From Cunninghamella blakesleeana (Eukaryota; Mucoromycota; Mucoromycetes; Mucorales; Cunninghamellaceae): 64,000 bases of DNA. The position numbers and the translations under genes are program-made. Positions 37,159 through 47,376 of this stretch are shown one piece after another. Location: the NCBI GenBank assembly GCA_017871115.1, contig JAFCIZ010000001.1:4197501-4261500 (forward strand), in the 5' to 3' direction. A model generated the notes under the pieces. That model was not told where the DNA came from and did not search any database. It saw nothing but the letters and a program-made list of their open reading frames with translations. Numbering within the stretch: the first letter of the stretch is position 1; every line of letters starts with the position of its first letter.

Positions 37159-37455
37159 TGATTTATAGCAAAAAAATAATAAAATTAAAGTCAGATAAGA
37201 GGGTTAGAGTTCCAATAAATAGGAATATGTAGTTTAGCGATATTATCAAAATAAAATAAAAGTTATGACAAAAGTTTTTAAAACAAGAAAAAGCCTGGTC
37301 TTTATTGAATTGGAATTAAAATTGAATTTATACATTTTTTTAAGATACACAAAATATCATTAAAGTTATGAACCAAAAAAATAATGAGAGTTATAATAAA
37401 TCGCTATGGGCAAATTGATAAAATAGTGAATAAGAATTATTTCATTCTCAGATCA
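37159..37455 (-). repeat. 3' LTR of the Ty3/gypsy element
   Basis: 297-bp long terminal repeat, TG...CA, matching 42505-42801 without a difference I can see. On the minus strand it is preceded by a weak purine-containing tract (complement of 37456-37480, with GGGTAGGG) that would be the polypurine tract. It ends 84 bases from the YAF9 ATG and points in the same direction, so its promoter could drive YAF9. Confidence 0.95.
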
Positions 37456-37547
37456 CTATACCAACCCTACCCATGCGGAAAATAAAATAGAATTCTCTTC
37501 TTTTTTTTTTTTTCGTATATCTTCAACTCTAATTCATACGAAACTTC

Positions 37548-40500
37548 TTATAATAAAACATCTTCACGTTGGTTATAAGGAATAAGTTTATCAACATTAA
37601 TATTCCTTTTTAGATATCTACCAGTATCAACTTCTTGTAGCCTACAATTACGACTACTATACAGGACAACTACCCGATAAACCTTATTGAAGTAATTAGG
37701 TACCAGCTTGTTGACCCTAACGTCTCTTTTCGTCAACACCAGTTGACCAACATGAATGGAACCGTATTTTTCTACTGCTATCTTGGCGGAACCCTTCTTA
37801 ATGCAGTCTTCAACACCTTCCAAATGTTTACCCATCCTTATGTAGATTCTTTCGACACCAAGTTGTTCACCTAGTAAACGTAAAGGATCTTGATCGTAGG
37901 ACAATGGGGGCACACCATAAAGAGCTTCAAATGGACTAATCCCTACTGACGCCATACTTTTCGTTCTGTAAGAATATAGGACAGCGGGTAGATGAACATC
38001 CCATTCTGACGGATTGTTTTCACAAAGTTTCTTTACACTTTTAACCAATACGCCATTAAGATGCTCAACTTTTCCATTTGTAACTGGATGATACGGAGTA
38101 GCTAGTTTATGGTTGCTATTAACAAAACTTACAAACTCAGCAACCGCTTCAGCAACAAAAGGGGTACCGTTATCCGTAAGTATTTCAGTCGGAGGTCCAT
38201 AGGTACAAAATATATCTTCGTAGAGGAAAGCAACAACGTCCTCAGATCTCATTGAAGAATAAACTTTTGCCAACGGCCAACCAGAGAAATATTCCACAGC
38301 TACTAGCAAATAAGAGTTACCCTTATTTGAGATTGTCAATGGTCCAACGAAATCTAATGCCCACCTCTGAAACAGATATTGAACAGGTACCTTTAATTTA
38401 ACGTTTTTACCTTCATTTTGTAAATTTTGGTGAACTTGACATAAATGACAGGTTTTAACGTAATTTTTACATTCTTTATAGGAATTAGGCCACCAATAAG
38501 AATGAAACAACCTAATCCAAGTTGCTTGTTGACCAAAGTGACCATGGCCATCGTGAACTTGTTCTAATATCCGTCTTCTTTCTTCTACAAAAGGGACTTT
38601 TACGAGTCTATCATTAATCTTGCGATAAAGATGTTTATCTTCACCAACTAGATAATTAATAGCTCGTTTTGTAGTTTTATCGTCATTGTTAGACCAATCC
38701 AAACCTTGTAAGTACCACCATATTTTCTTGAGGTCATCTTCATAATTTATATATTCTTCTTCAACTAACCAACCCTCTAAAACATCAACGTCGTTTGTTT
38801 CTTCCTGGTTAATAGGGTACCTGGATAACACATCAGCAACTACATTTTGTTTACCAGCTACATGAACAGCCTTAAAAGAAAATTCTTGTAAAACAATTAA
38901 CCATCTTTGTAATCTGTGTCCAGCATCCGATTTATTTAACAAGTATCTAAGAGATGAATTGTCAGTAAAAATTATAAAATGTTTATCAAGCAAATATCTT
39001 CTTAATTTATTCAATGCATAGACCACCGCAAGAAGTTCTTTCTCCATAGTAGTATAATTAAATTCAGCTCCTGAAAGTTTTCTTGACAAAAAACAAACTG
39101 GACCTTCATTTAAACCATCAGCATCATCAGAAATAGTTAGAACAGCACCTAATCCAACATCAGAAGCATCAGTATACAATCTAAAGTATCCATCCGACCT
39201 TGGTAAATTTAAACACACGGCTTCACCTAAAGCAATCTTCATCTTTTCAAAAGCATTTTGATGATTTTCATTCCATTCAAATTTTACTTTAGTAGACGTC
39301 AAAGTATTTAATGGAGCGCAAATGGAAGCAAAATGGTGAACATGTCGACGATAATAACCACAAAGATTAATAAAAGCTCGCACTGCCGTCTTATTATTAG
39401 GAACGGGAAAGTCTTTTATCACTTTAATCTTTTCTTCATCAGTCTTGATACCATCCTTACTAACTCTAAATCCCAATAATTTAATTTCTTCTTGACACCA
39501 TAAACATTTGCTCGGTTTAACTTTAAGACCCACCTTTATTAGTCTAGACAAAACATTATCTAAGTGACTTAGTTGTTCATCAAAGGAATGTGAATAAACG
39601 GTGATATCGTCAATATAGGACGTTGCATATTTACCCAAGAAAGGTTCTAAAGCCAAGTAGATACATCTAGCAAAAGTTGAAGGACCATTAACTATTCCAA
39701 ACGGCATCACTTTATAAGAAAAATTACCCCATGGAGTAGTCATAGTTAATTTATTAATAGAATCATCATCAACAGCAATTTGATTGAAACCTTTTAATAA
39801 ATCAAGAGTGGAAAAAGTAGAAGCACCAGCAAATTCTTCTAAAATATCTGTAATTCTTGGAAGTGGCCATGGATCTCTAATAGTAACATCATTTAGTTTT
39901 TGGAATTGGACAACCAATCTTTTGGATCCATCCTTCTTTTTAACATACATCACTGGAAAAGACCATCCACCCTCATTAGAATTACCATGTAAAGTAGGAA
40001 TAATAATACCTTCATTAACCATAGCGTTAAGTTCTTGTTGCAGCAATTCTCTATCAGCGAAAGACATATAATGATTTGGTCTGGACATGATAGGTTTATT
40101 ATCACCAGTATTAATATGCAACTTTACTAAATCAGTAACAGAAAGATCCTTATAATCAACACCAAAAACTGATTTATTCTTCAACAAAACATTCAATAAC
40201 CTTTCTGCTTGTTCTTCTTCCAAGTTGGAATCATCTACACTTTTAACTATAGCCTTCAATATATCATCTCTTACTCCTGGATCACCATCATAATCAACAC
40301 TAGTATTAATTTTGGCATTAATATTTTTCTTGTAATCCAAAGAATCACCATGTTTCACGTCCGAAGCACCATGTTCCACAGAATCCATGCCAACTAAGTA
40401 ATATTCTTCATAACCATCATTTGAACTTGCACTACTATAATCAGAATCATAATTATAAGATTCTTCTTCATCCATAATTTCAGAAATTTTATCCTGACCA

Positions 40501-42368
40501 TCATATTTAACATTCATAGCAATGATTTCATCATTCTTCTTAAAATACCACCTGAAATTATTCCAATCTGTTTTTATACCAAAAGTATGTAGAACATTTC
40601 TACCCAACAATAAATGATACATATCTTGATCAACCACAGACACTTTGACCAACACTTCTTCATCCATGAGATTAATTATTAAATTAACTCGGCCTAACAC
40701 CTTAGTTTTACTACCATCAGCTAAACCAATGTAAGTATCAGAAGGTTCCATATTATCAATACCTAGATTTTTAATTAAAGATAAACTTGCCAAACTACCT
40801 GTAGCACCACCATCCAATATTGCATTTACCGACACACTATCATTGACTTTCACTTTAACTCTAGGACAGTTTTTGCCTTGTTTATTATAATCAACTGGTT
40901 CCATATTAGCCCATAAAGACTGGTCAGTTTTGGATTTATCACGTTTCTTCTTATGATTTTTGGTGAGTTGATTCTTAGCAAGTCTTCTAAACGTAGGTGA
41001 TAATATAGCTAATTCTTGAAGTGACATAGGTATACATCTGTTTTTTAAAATATTTTCAGTAATTGACTTTTCATCCATCTCGTTATTATTAATTGGTTTT
41101 GGAATTACACCTGGATCTTTACTATCTGTCATTTTAGGAGGCCTGACGTCCAATTGGCTTTTAACTATATATTCTTTTGCCACCCGGTTAGAACCCTCAT
41201 CACCATTAAGTGTAACTGTATCACCAACAATATCAGTATTAACATTAACATCAGGACTATTTCCTTTTTTTGCTTTCTTGATAGGAACATCATCCTCTGT
41301 CATACTTGTGTCTTCCTGTAAGGCTTTGGGTTGATCCTTCTTGTTGACTGTTAATTCAACCCTCTTGATTAATTTACTATCATTATCATTCCTTGTAGTA
41401 CGAGCACGTTTTGATTTAACAACAAAATGTTCTTCAGCATAAAACGTTTGCGTGACATTGTTATTCTTATCTTCTTTATTGGACCTACTTTTGTGTAAAC
41501 TACATTCCCAAAAGCGATGTGAACCATTTCCACAATGTTTACAAGGTTTAGGACACTGATTAGCTTGATGACCGGACTCATTGCAATTATAACAACTTTT
41601 GACAACTTGACGACCTTGATTACTATTTATGGCTTTTGACATTTCTTGTACCAACAAAGTTAATTGATTAACTTGTCCTACTAAACCCGATACCACATCA
41701 TTGACATTATTAACTGATGTAACAGTACCCTTGACTTTATTATTGCTTGACATTCTAGATACACCATCAAAACGTTCTTCCTCATCATCTGATTGTCCAG
41801 AAAAACCAAAATCTGACTCAAAATCTTTAACTTCGTTAATGGCTTCCTGTATTGTTACTGGTCTACTTGTCTTGACCCTTCTTTTTATTGTTGTAGGTGT
41901 GATTCCTCTGACAAACATCTTGGTCCAGTCTTTTTCCGTTATGGAAACCGTCACGTCTTCACTTTGCACTGCTCTTTTATAACGGCCTCTAATATTACGG
42001 AAACGATCACCATATTCTTCGATACTTTCGTCTCTTTTTCTTTGGATACTTGTTAACATAGAATAAAGTTCGGTAGAATCTCTATCATCACCAAAGCGAG
42101 CAATCATTTGTTCCTTTAATTCATCCCAATCACTAAATCCACCTGAATTGAAATACCATGACCTGACATTAGAACTTAGGTAAGAAGGCAACAGATTCAC
42201 CTTAGCATCTTCACTAAATCCCACTGTCATAGCATATTGTTCATACATATTGATCCACAATGTAGGATCGTCACCCTTTTCAAAAGGAACTATAGGTATA
42301 CCACTCATTCCAAAATTAGCCATCTTTCTATATTTATCAATGTATGCAAGCGCTTGTTGGTCTTTCAC
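37548..42368 (-). CDS. Gag-Pol polyprotein of the Ty3/gypsy element
   Basis: 1606 residues in one frame, so Gag and Pol are made as a fusion, without the frameshift used by many relatives. Approximate positions: Gag capsid-like region 20-200 (WINMYEQYA, RSWYFNSGGFSDWDELKEQM); two zinc knuckles at 258-285 (CYNCNESGHQANQC and CKHCGNGSHRFWEC); protease near 518 with ILDGGATGS; reverse transcriptase about 790-960 with LDLLKGFNQI and the YIDD catalytic box near 917; RNase H from about 1065 (LYTDASDVGLGAVL, MEKELLAVV, FTDNSSL); integrase zinc finger about 1270-1310 (HDGHGHFG, CHLCQVH) and DDE core (WALDFVGP, LTDNGTPF, GKVEHLNG) at about 1336-1440. The protease triplet reads DGG rather than DTG or DSG. 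The frame is otherwise intact. Confidence 0.95.
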   Translation of the reverse strand: MKDQQALAYIDKYRKMANFGMSGIPIVPFEKGDDPTLWINMYEQYAMTVGFSEDAKVNLLPSYLSSNVRSWYFNSGGFSDWDELKEQMIARFGDDRDSTELYSMLTSIQRKRDESIEEYGDRFRNIRGRYKRAVQSEDVTVSITEKDWTKMFVRGITPTTIKRRVKTSRPVTIQEAINEVKDFESDFGFSGQSDDEEERFDGVSRMSSNNKVKGTVTSVNNVNDVVSGLVGQVNQLTLLVQEMSKAINSNQGRQVVKSCYNCNESGHQANQCPKPCKHCGNGSHRFWECSLHKSRSNKEDKNNNVTQTFYAEEHFVVKSKRARTTRNDNDSKLIKRVELTVNKKDQPKALQEDTSMTEDDVPIKKAKKGNSPDVNVNTDIVGDTVTLNGDEGSNRVAKEYIVKSQLDVRPPKMTDSKDPGVIPKPINNNEMDEKSITENILKNRCIPMSLQELAILSPTFRRLAKNQLTKNHKKKRDKSKTDQSLWANMEPVDYNKQGKNCPRVKVKVNDSVSVNAILDGGATGSLASLSLIKNLGIDNMEPSDTYIGLADGSKTKVLGRVNLIINLMDEEVLVKVSVVDQDMYHLLLGRNVLHTFGIKTDWNNFRWYFKKNDEIIAMNVKYDGQDKISEIMDEEESYNYDSDYSSASSNDGYEEYYLVGMDSVEHGASDVKHGDSLDYKKNINAKINTSVDYDGDPGVRDDILKAIVKSVDDSNLEEEQAERLLNVLLKNKSVFGVDYKDLSVTDLVKLHINTGDNKPIMSRPNHYMSFADRELLQQELNAMVNEGIIIPTLHGNSNEGGWSFPVMYVKKKDGSKRLVVQFQKLNDVTIRDPWPLPRITDILEEFAGASTFSTLDLLKGFNQIAVDDDSINKLTMTTPWGNFSYKVMPFGIVNGPSTFARCIYLALEPFLGKYATSYIDDITVYSHSFDEQLSHLDNVLSRLIKVGLKVKPSKCLWCQEEIKLLGFRVSKDGIKTDEEKIKVIKDFPVPNNKTAVRAFINLCGYYRRHVHHFASICAPLNTLTSTKVKFEWNENHQNAFEKMKIALGEAVCLNLPRSDGYFRLYTDASDVGLGAVLTISDDADGLNEGPVCFLSRKLSGAEFNYTTMEKELLAVVYALNKLRRYLLDKHFIIFTDNSSLRYLLNKSDAGHRLQRWLIVLQEFSFKAVHVAGKQNVVADVLSRYPINQEETNDVDVLEGWLVEEEYINYEDDLKKIWWYLQGLDWSNNDDKTTKRAINYLVGEDKHLYRKINDRLVKVPFVEERRRILEQVHDGHGHFGQQATWIRLFHSYWWPNSYKECKNYVKTCHLCQVHQNLQNEGKNVKLKVPVQYLFQRWALDFVGPLTISNKGNSYLLVAVEYFSGWPLAKVYSSMRSEDVVAFLYEDIFCTYGPPTEILTDNGTPFVAEAVAEFVSFVNSNHKLATPYHPVTNGKVEHLNGVLVKSVKKLCENNPSEWDVHLPAVLYSYRTKSMASVGISPFEALYGVPPLSYDQDPLRLLGEQLGVERIYIRMGKHLEGVEDCIKKGSAKIAVEKYGSIHVGQLVLTKRDVRVNKLVPNYFNKVYRVVVLYSSRNCRLQEVDTGRYLKRNINVDKLIPYNQREDVLL

Positions 42369-42487
42369 TTTGGTATGTAAGTAAAATAAATAAAAGTATA
42401 AGTAAGTATATAAAAATAGCTGTTAAAATAAACAAAAACACCTAGAAGTTCTATATAAATGATTATAATTTCTACAACTAAGTGATT

Positions 42488-42503
42488 CTGGCAGAAGGCA
42501 CCA
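42488..42503 (-). other. Primer-binding site of the retrotransposon
   Basis: One base inside the 5' LTR the minus strand reads TGGTGCCTTCTGCCAG. It begins with TGG, as expected for a site pairing with the CCA end of a tRNA. The cognate tRNA would have an acceptor stem starting GCCTTCT; I cannot identify it here. Self-priming as in Tf1 is a less likely alternative. Confidence 0.6.
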
Positions 42504-42504
42504 A

Positions 42505-42801
42505 TGATTTATAGCAAAAAAATAATAAAATTAAAGTCAGATAAGAGGGTTAGAGTTCCAATAAATAGGAATATGTAGTTTAGCGATATTATCAAAATAA
42601 AATAAAAGTTATGACAAAAGTTTTTAAAACAAGAAAAAGCCTGGTCTTTATTGAATTGGAATTAAAATTGAATTTATACATTTTTTTAAGATACACAAAA
42701 TATCATTAAAGTTATGAACCAAAAAAATAATGAGAGTTATAATAAATCGCTATGGGCAAATTGATAAAATAGTGAATAAGAATTATTTCATTCTCAGATC
42801 A
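42505..42801 (-). repeat. 5' LTR of the Ty3/gypsy element
   Basis: 297-bp terminal repeat, identical by eye to 37159-37455. It should carry the element's promoter, transcribing leftwards, away from DAD1. It ends 143 bases before the DAD1 ATG. Confidence 0.95.
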
Positions 42802-42909
42802 TGTTATAAAAATTTAAACAACGCTGCCAATTTTTTTTAATTTAAAATGTTTTTGGTTGGGCTCTATTTTTTTCTTTTTCTTTTCACTTTTTTTTTTTTT
42901 AAAAAAAAC

Positions 42910-42944
<35 letters not shown>

Positions 42945-42945
<1 letters not shown>

Positions 42946-43166
42946 TGTCTTCACAATTTGAAATAGATCACAATAAATTAGTAGAAAAAATATCCCAAGG
43001 ATTAGAAGTACTTATTGGTAACTTGAATGAATTAAATAGAAATATGGAAATAGTCAACACTATTGGAAAAGAATTCGAAGGACCAGCAAACGTTTGGCAC
43101 CAATTTCATAAAGAAGTAATAGCTCTGGATAACTCTAATACACACAATCAGTTGATTACAGAATAG
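42945..43166 (+). CDS. DAD1: DASH complex subunit Dad1
   Basis: Single-exon gene of 73 residues. Dad1 is part of the fungal DASH/Dam1 ring that couples kinetochores to microtubule ends. Family hallmarks: LVEKISQGLEVLIGNLNELNRNMEIVNTIGKEFE followed by VWHQFHKEV, i.e. one long helix with the NLN-NR pattern and a conserved Gly-Lys-Glu-Phe before the Trp. Size matches family members (about 75-95 residues). The start is the first ATG after a TA repeat at 42913-42942 and the only one preserving the helix. The promoter has been truncated to 143 bases by the retrotransposon, so expression may be altered. Confidence 0.9.
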
Positions 43167-43401
43167 CTTTGTTTTATTTTTAATATTTTTATCTATTATT
43201 CACCTTTAAACAACTTTTTTATTTTATATACAGTATATATATATATATATATATTTATGTTTGATATTCAACTTATATACCAATTAATTTTATTTTATTT
43301 TATTTTTCAACAGTAATAGTTTAATTATAAAGATAATAATTGCAGTAACAATAAATAATAAAACAGAATGTGTAAATAAATATATAAATGTCGGTATATA
43401 T

Positions 43402-45918
43402 TTACAATTTGGCAGTGGAAGAAACAAGCTCTGGAGGTATTTCCACCTCTAAAGCAGAAATAACAATTTGAGCAAAACTTTTACCTTGAATATCCGATAC
43501 TAACGAACTTAAACCTCCACCACCTAAAGCTTTTGTTAAAACAAAATTAAAAGCGTTCAAACCTGGCAATTCATAACGTTTCACTACACCTTTACAAACA
43601 TGTTGCATAAAATCAGCAATAGCCTTTTCAGTAATGGATCGCTTGATATAAGGCAAATAACGTGGATCTCGGCTAATAATGCCAATATTACTAACATCTC
43701 CTTTATCACCACTTCGACCATAAGCTAAATTGATTAATTTTGTTTTGATAAATCCAGTAGTAGGACCTTGATATTCTGGTATTTCGGGTACTTTGGAAGG
43801 TGGTAACATGTAAGCTTCCTTTTCATTCCATGCATCCCATTCAACTTGATATGTTTTGGCTTCTTTACCTGTTACAACAGTTGTCTTGACTTCACTTTTA
43901 GATATAAGACCAGGGAAATGAACCAAGTTTGGAAGAACGCTTGGTAAAGAATGGAATCCTGTACCTGGCATACCACTAGTCACCATCTATTGGGAAAAAA
44001 ATAAAATAAACAATTAGTTAGACCAGCAAAAATAAAAATAAAAATATAAAAATTACAAATAGATACGCTGATACTAATTAAAAAAATCATATCTAGAAAT
44101 AAAAAAAGGCTTACAGGTGCGATTTCTCTAGCAAAAAGAGCAATGGCAGCAGGATCGTCATGGTGAGCAGAAACGCGTAAAATCACCTCTCTTGAGGAAA
44201 TAGGATTAGCTTGATTTCCATATATAGATTCACCACCAAGGGCTTCAACATTAAAAGATTTAAAATCGCTATGACCATACTTTTTGAAGATATTTGAACT
44301 TCTCTCACGAATAGCATTACCAATAGTAATGGCCTAAACCAACGAGAAAAATGAATAAATTAAAATAAATTAAAAAGGTGAACACATGTAATTTTTAATA
44401 TATATTCTGAATTATAAAATTACTTTTTGTTTAGCTTGATCACCAGCAATAATTAAAGAGCCATTACAAGTGAATCCATCAATAAAAATACCACAACACT
44501 TTAACCATGGGGAAGACTTAACACCACGAGCACCAGTTACAAGAACACGATTGGGTTCTAATTGCTTTAGTTGCACCTGTCTTAAATCAGTTGTAATATC
44601 AGCCATAATATAATAAGCAGGGTCCAATGTTTCATACAAAATTTGTTCAGACACAGTGCCAATATTAACCAATCCACCTGTTTTTTCAGGTTTTGTCACA
44701 ACAAACGTACCGTCTCTTTCAAACTCTACAATAGGATAACCAAGATTACTATACCCACCATACGGAGAGTTTGCAATAGTTTGCCAGTCTGTGAAATTAC
44801 CACCCTATTGTTAATAAAAATAATAACAACAATAATAATATGCATATATAGAATATATGAATATGAATATAAATACGAATATATAAAAGATATTTATGTT
44901 TTAATCCAATTCACATTAATATTTTTTTAACATATATATATAACCACTATTACTCTTTTTATTTACCGTAGTATGACCACCACATTCAATAATATGGCCT
45001 GCTAGAGTAGCTGAAGCTAAAAGATCGTGATAATTTGGTAAATCTGGTGTCCAATTATATTCATGAAGAAGGGGCCCAACAACTATAGCTGAATCAACAG
45101 TACGCCCTATATATTTTAAATTAAAAAGAAAGAAAAAGAGAAGCGATTAAATGGACATATACATTTTACTCTATTTTATTTTATTTTATTTTATTTTATT
45201 TTATTTATTATTATTATATTATCGTTAATATAGTATTATTATTAGTTTTACCAGTGACAACAATATCAGCATCAGATAAAGCAGCAGCAACTCCCTTTGC
45301 ACCTAAATAAGCATTTAAAGCAATAATTTTTTGGCCATTCTTTGGAAATGGATCCGCTTCCTTTTGATGCTCCGTTACAGAAATAGGTGAGAAGTTTTGA
45401 AGGGAAGGAAAAGCATCAATTGTTGGTAAAAAATTATCACCCATTAAATTATCGCCAGTTACAGCGGCTACTTTTAAATGCGTCATATTAGTTTCTTCAA
45501 GTAATTTTTCAATAGCTTCTTTACAGCCTATAGGGTTTAAAGCACCAGCATTGGTTACTATCTTGGTTCTATTTTTTGATATAATAGGTAAAAGGGTAGG
45601 CAATGTATCTTCTACAAATAGTTTGACATAGTCCTTATCATCTTTTTTCTGTCTTAACTTTTTGGCAGCAAAAATTCCCATAGTAATCTCTATTTAATTT
45701 ATAAATAATAAGGGTAGAATAAAAATACAATGTATTATTATTAGAAGTTGTTAACAGTTATTATTCTTTGCCGTATACTCTTTTATAATATTACCTGCTA
45801 AATAATCAGCTACTAAATAGTGTAAGTTCTGATCGGCTAATTGGTATGCAGCCTCTATAGAATCACCCCAAAAGGCTGAATAGCAACCAATTCTAATAGA
45901 TTTCTTTTCAAATGTCAT
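43402..45918 (-). CDS. AtuA-like (DUF1446) protein
   Basis: Exons 45918-45795, 45689-45252, 45106-44967, 44804-44424, 44333-44115, 43986-43402 give 628 residues. The N-terminal two thirds is DUF1446/Atu[14 protein letters not shown] at residue 8, [38 protein letters not shown] rebuilt across intron 2, CGGHTTGGNFTDW across intron 3, and [11 protein letters not shown]. The last about 100 residues form the AtuA C-terminal domain ([20 protein letters not shown]). Bacterial AtuA belongs to the acyclic terpene (citronellol/geranyl-CoA) pathway, but its reaction is unsettled, and fungal homologues are uncharacterised. No terpene or acyl-CoA carboxylase gene is adjacent. The ATG at 45918 is preferred over one 13 codons upstream, whose peptide comes from a poly-A/T run. 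Confidence 0.9.
45172..45207. repeat. (TTTTA)n microsatellite in AtuA-like intron
   Basis: About seven perfect pentanucleotide units inside the intron between exons 2 and 3 of the AtuA-like gene. Confidence 0.95.
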
Positions 45919-45932
45919 ATTATAATTAAAGT

Positions 45933-46670
45933 AAAAAAAAAAAAAAAAGGGAAACAAAAACGTAAAGAAAAAAATATATGACTAAATTAAAAAAATCAAA
46001 AAAAGTTTATGCCTGGATTTTATATCTGAGATAAATATATTTTTTCAAAGGGAATACTTTTCCCCACTTTTTTTTCCCATAAAATTTTTTGAATTCATAT
46101 TAAAAAAGCCTAAAAAAAAAAAAAAAAGGAAACAAAAACGTAAAGAAGAAAATATATGACTAAATTAAAAAAATCAAAAAAAGTTTACGCATGGATTTTT
46201 TATCTGGAATAAAGATATTTTTTCATAGGGATTACTTTTCCCCACATATTTTTTCTCATAAAATTTTTTGAATCCATATTAAAACAGCCTAAATTATAAA
46301 CCGAAGTTCAATAATAAAATGTAAAAACCATAAAACCTTTTTTTTGATTCTATTTTATTATTTAGTATTATTTGTTTCAATAGTGTATTTTTTTTTATAA
46401 ACATCATATAATAATATATATATTCCCTTTATTAGTATCACTGTTATTCATTTTATGCTTAGATTTTTATCTGAGATAAATATATTTTTTTACAGGGAAT
46501 ACTTTCCCCACATTTTTTCTCAAAATTTTTTTGAATCCATATTAAAAAAGTCTAAATTATTTTATTATTTAGTATTATTTGTTTCATTATTGTATTTTTT
46601 TTTACTAATGCTATTAAATAAAATATATAATATATTCCTTTCATTATTATTATTGCTATTACTCATATGA
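45933..46670. repeat. Nested tandem duplications upstream of the AtuA-like gene
   Basis: A segment beginning in a poly-A run (about 45933-46113) recurs at about 46112-46293 with a period near 178 bases, including ACGTAAAG, GACTAAATT and TTCCCCAC landmarks. A third, partial copy (about 46455-46557) has the TCTGAGATAAATATAT and TTCCCCAC parts. The sequence following copy two (46348-46450) is itself repeated after copy three (46556-46670), offset about 207 bases. Copies differ by scattered substitutions. Confidence 0.85.
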
Positions 46671-47376
46671 TAACCCTAAAAGATCGTGTTTAATTACGTT
46701 TCTTAAAACTCATTATTCAATTGGAGAGTAATTTTTTTTATGACGACTAATTTTTTTTTTTTTAATTTGATTCTTTGCAATCAAATAGGGACATTGTTTT
46801 AATAATATATTTATAGTAATAATAATTCTATGCATGATTATTATAATTTCCATTATATACTATTACGAATTTTTCTCAAATTTGCATTATACAATCCTTC
46901 CATTACTTATATTTTTATCAGACCACAAGTCAGTAAAAATACGTATATAAGCCATTCGTTTTTTAATATTTGTATTTTAAACTATGTTTATATGTATTTT
47001 ATATTGAGTTATTTAACCTTATATTATGTAACCTGCTTGAATTTTTTTATATTCATAAGTTAACATCATACTACTACATATATAAAAATCATCTATTTCT
47101 AGATATCTTTTTTTATTTTTTATTTTTTTAGGCTGTGATAAGCATATTTATATATATAATAGAAAAGTGTATTAAAAAATGTATACTAAGTTTTTTTTCA
47201 TTCAATTTCAAGCAAGCAAAAATAAAAACTATGGCGGTGTTACAAACCAGGATTTTTTATTTTTAATAATCTTCACTATACGAGTGTCTTTTTTTTTTCT
47301 CCTTCTCTTTTTTAATGATTTTTTGATATTCATATACCTTTGTTGTTCATTTATAATAACTTTTTAATATATAATC
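46671..47376. other. Intergenic, CSN7 promoter side
   Basis: About 700 bases of AT-rich DNA between the tandem duplications and CSN7. Two open frames (46830-47063 and 47179-47367) are Ile/Phe/Tyr-rich and show no domain; I treat them as chance. No other feature. Confidence 0.5.

Larger units (their letters stand above)
37159..42801 (-). mobile_element. Complete Ty3/gypsy LTR retrotransposon
   Basis: 5643-bp element read on the minus strand. The two 297-bp LTRs (37159-37455 and 42505-42801) look identical base for base and begin TG and end CA. TGTT at 37155-37158 and again at 42802-42805 is a 4-bp target-site duplication. One frame (42368-37548) encodes Gag and Pol without a stop. The order protease, reverse transcriptase, RNase H, integrase defines Ty3/gypsy. 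Identical LTRs, an intact frame and a clean target duplication indicate a recent insertion. It lies between the start codons of YAF9 and DAD1. No chromodomain is evident at the integrase end. Confidence 0.97.

Noticed and set aside
39784..40071. Plus-strand open frames inside the retrotransposon
   Set aside because: They are complements of the reverse transcriptase region and lack domains of their own.
45919..45957. Upstream ATG giving 13 more residues to the AtuA-like protein
   Set aside because: The added peptide is nearly all Phe, produced by a poly-A/T tract; AtuA homologues start near [12 protein letters not shown].
46830..47367. Two short open frames between the AtuA-like gene and CSN7
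   Set aside because: Ile/Phe/Tyr-rich composition typical of non-coding AT DNA; no splice-supported extension.
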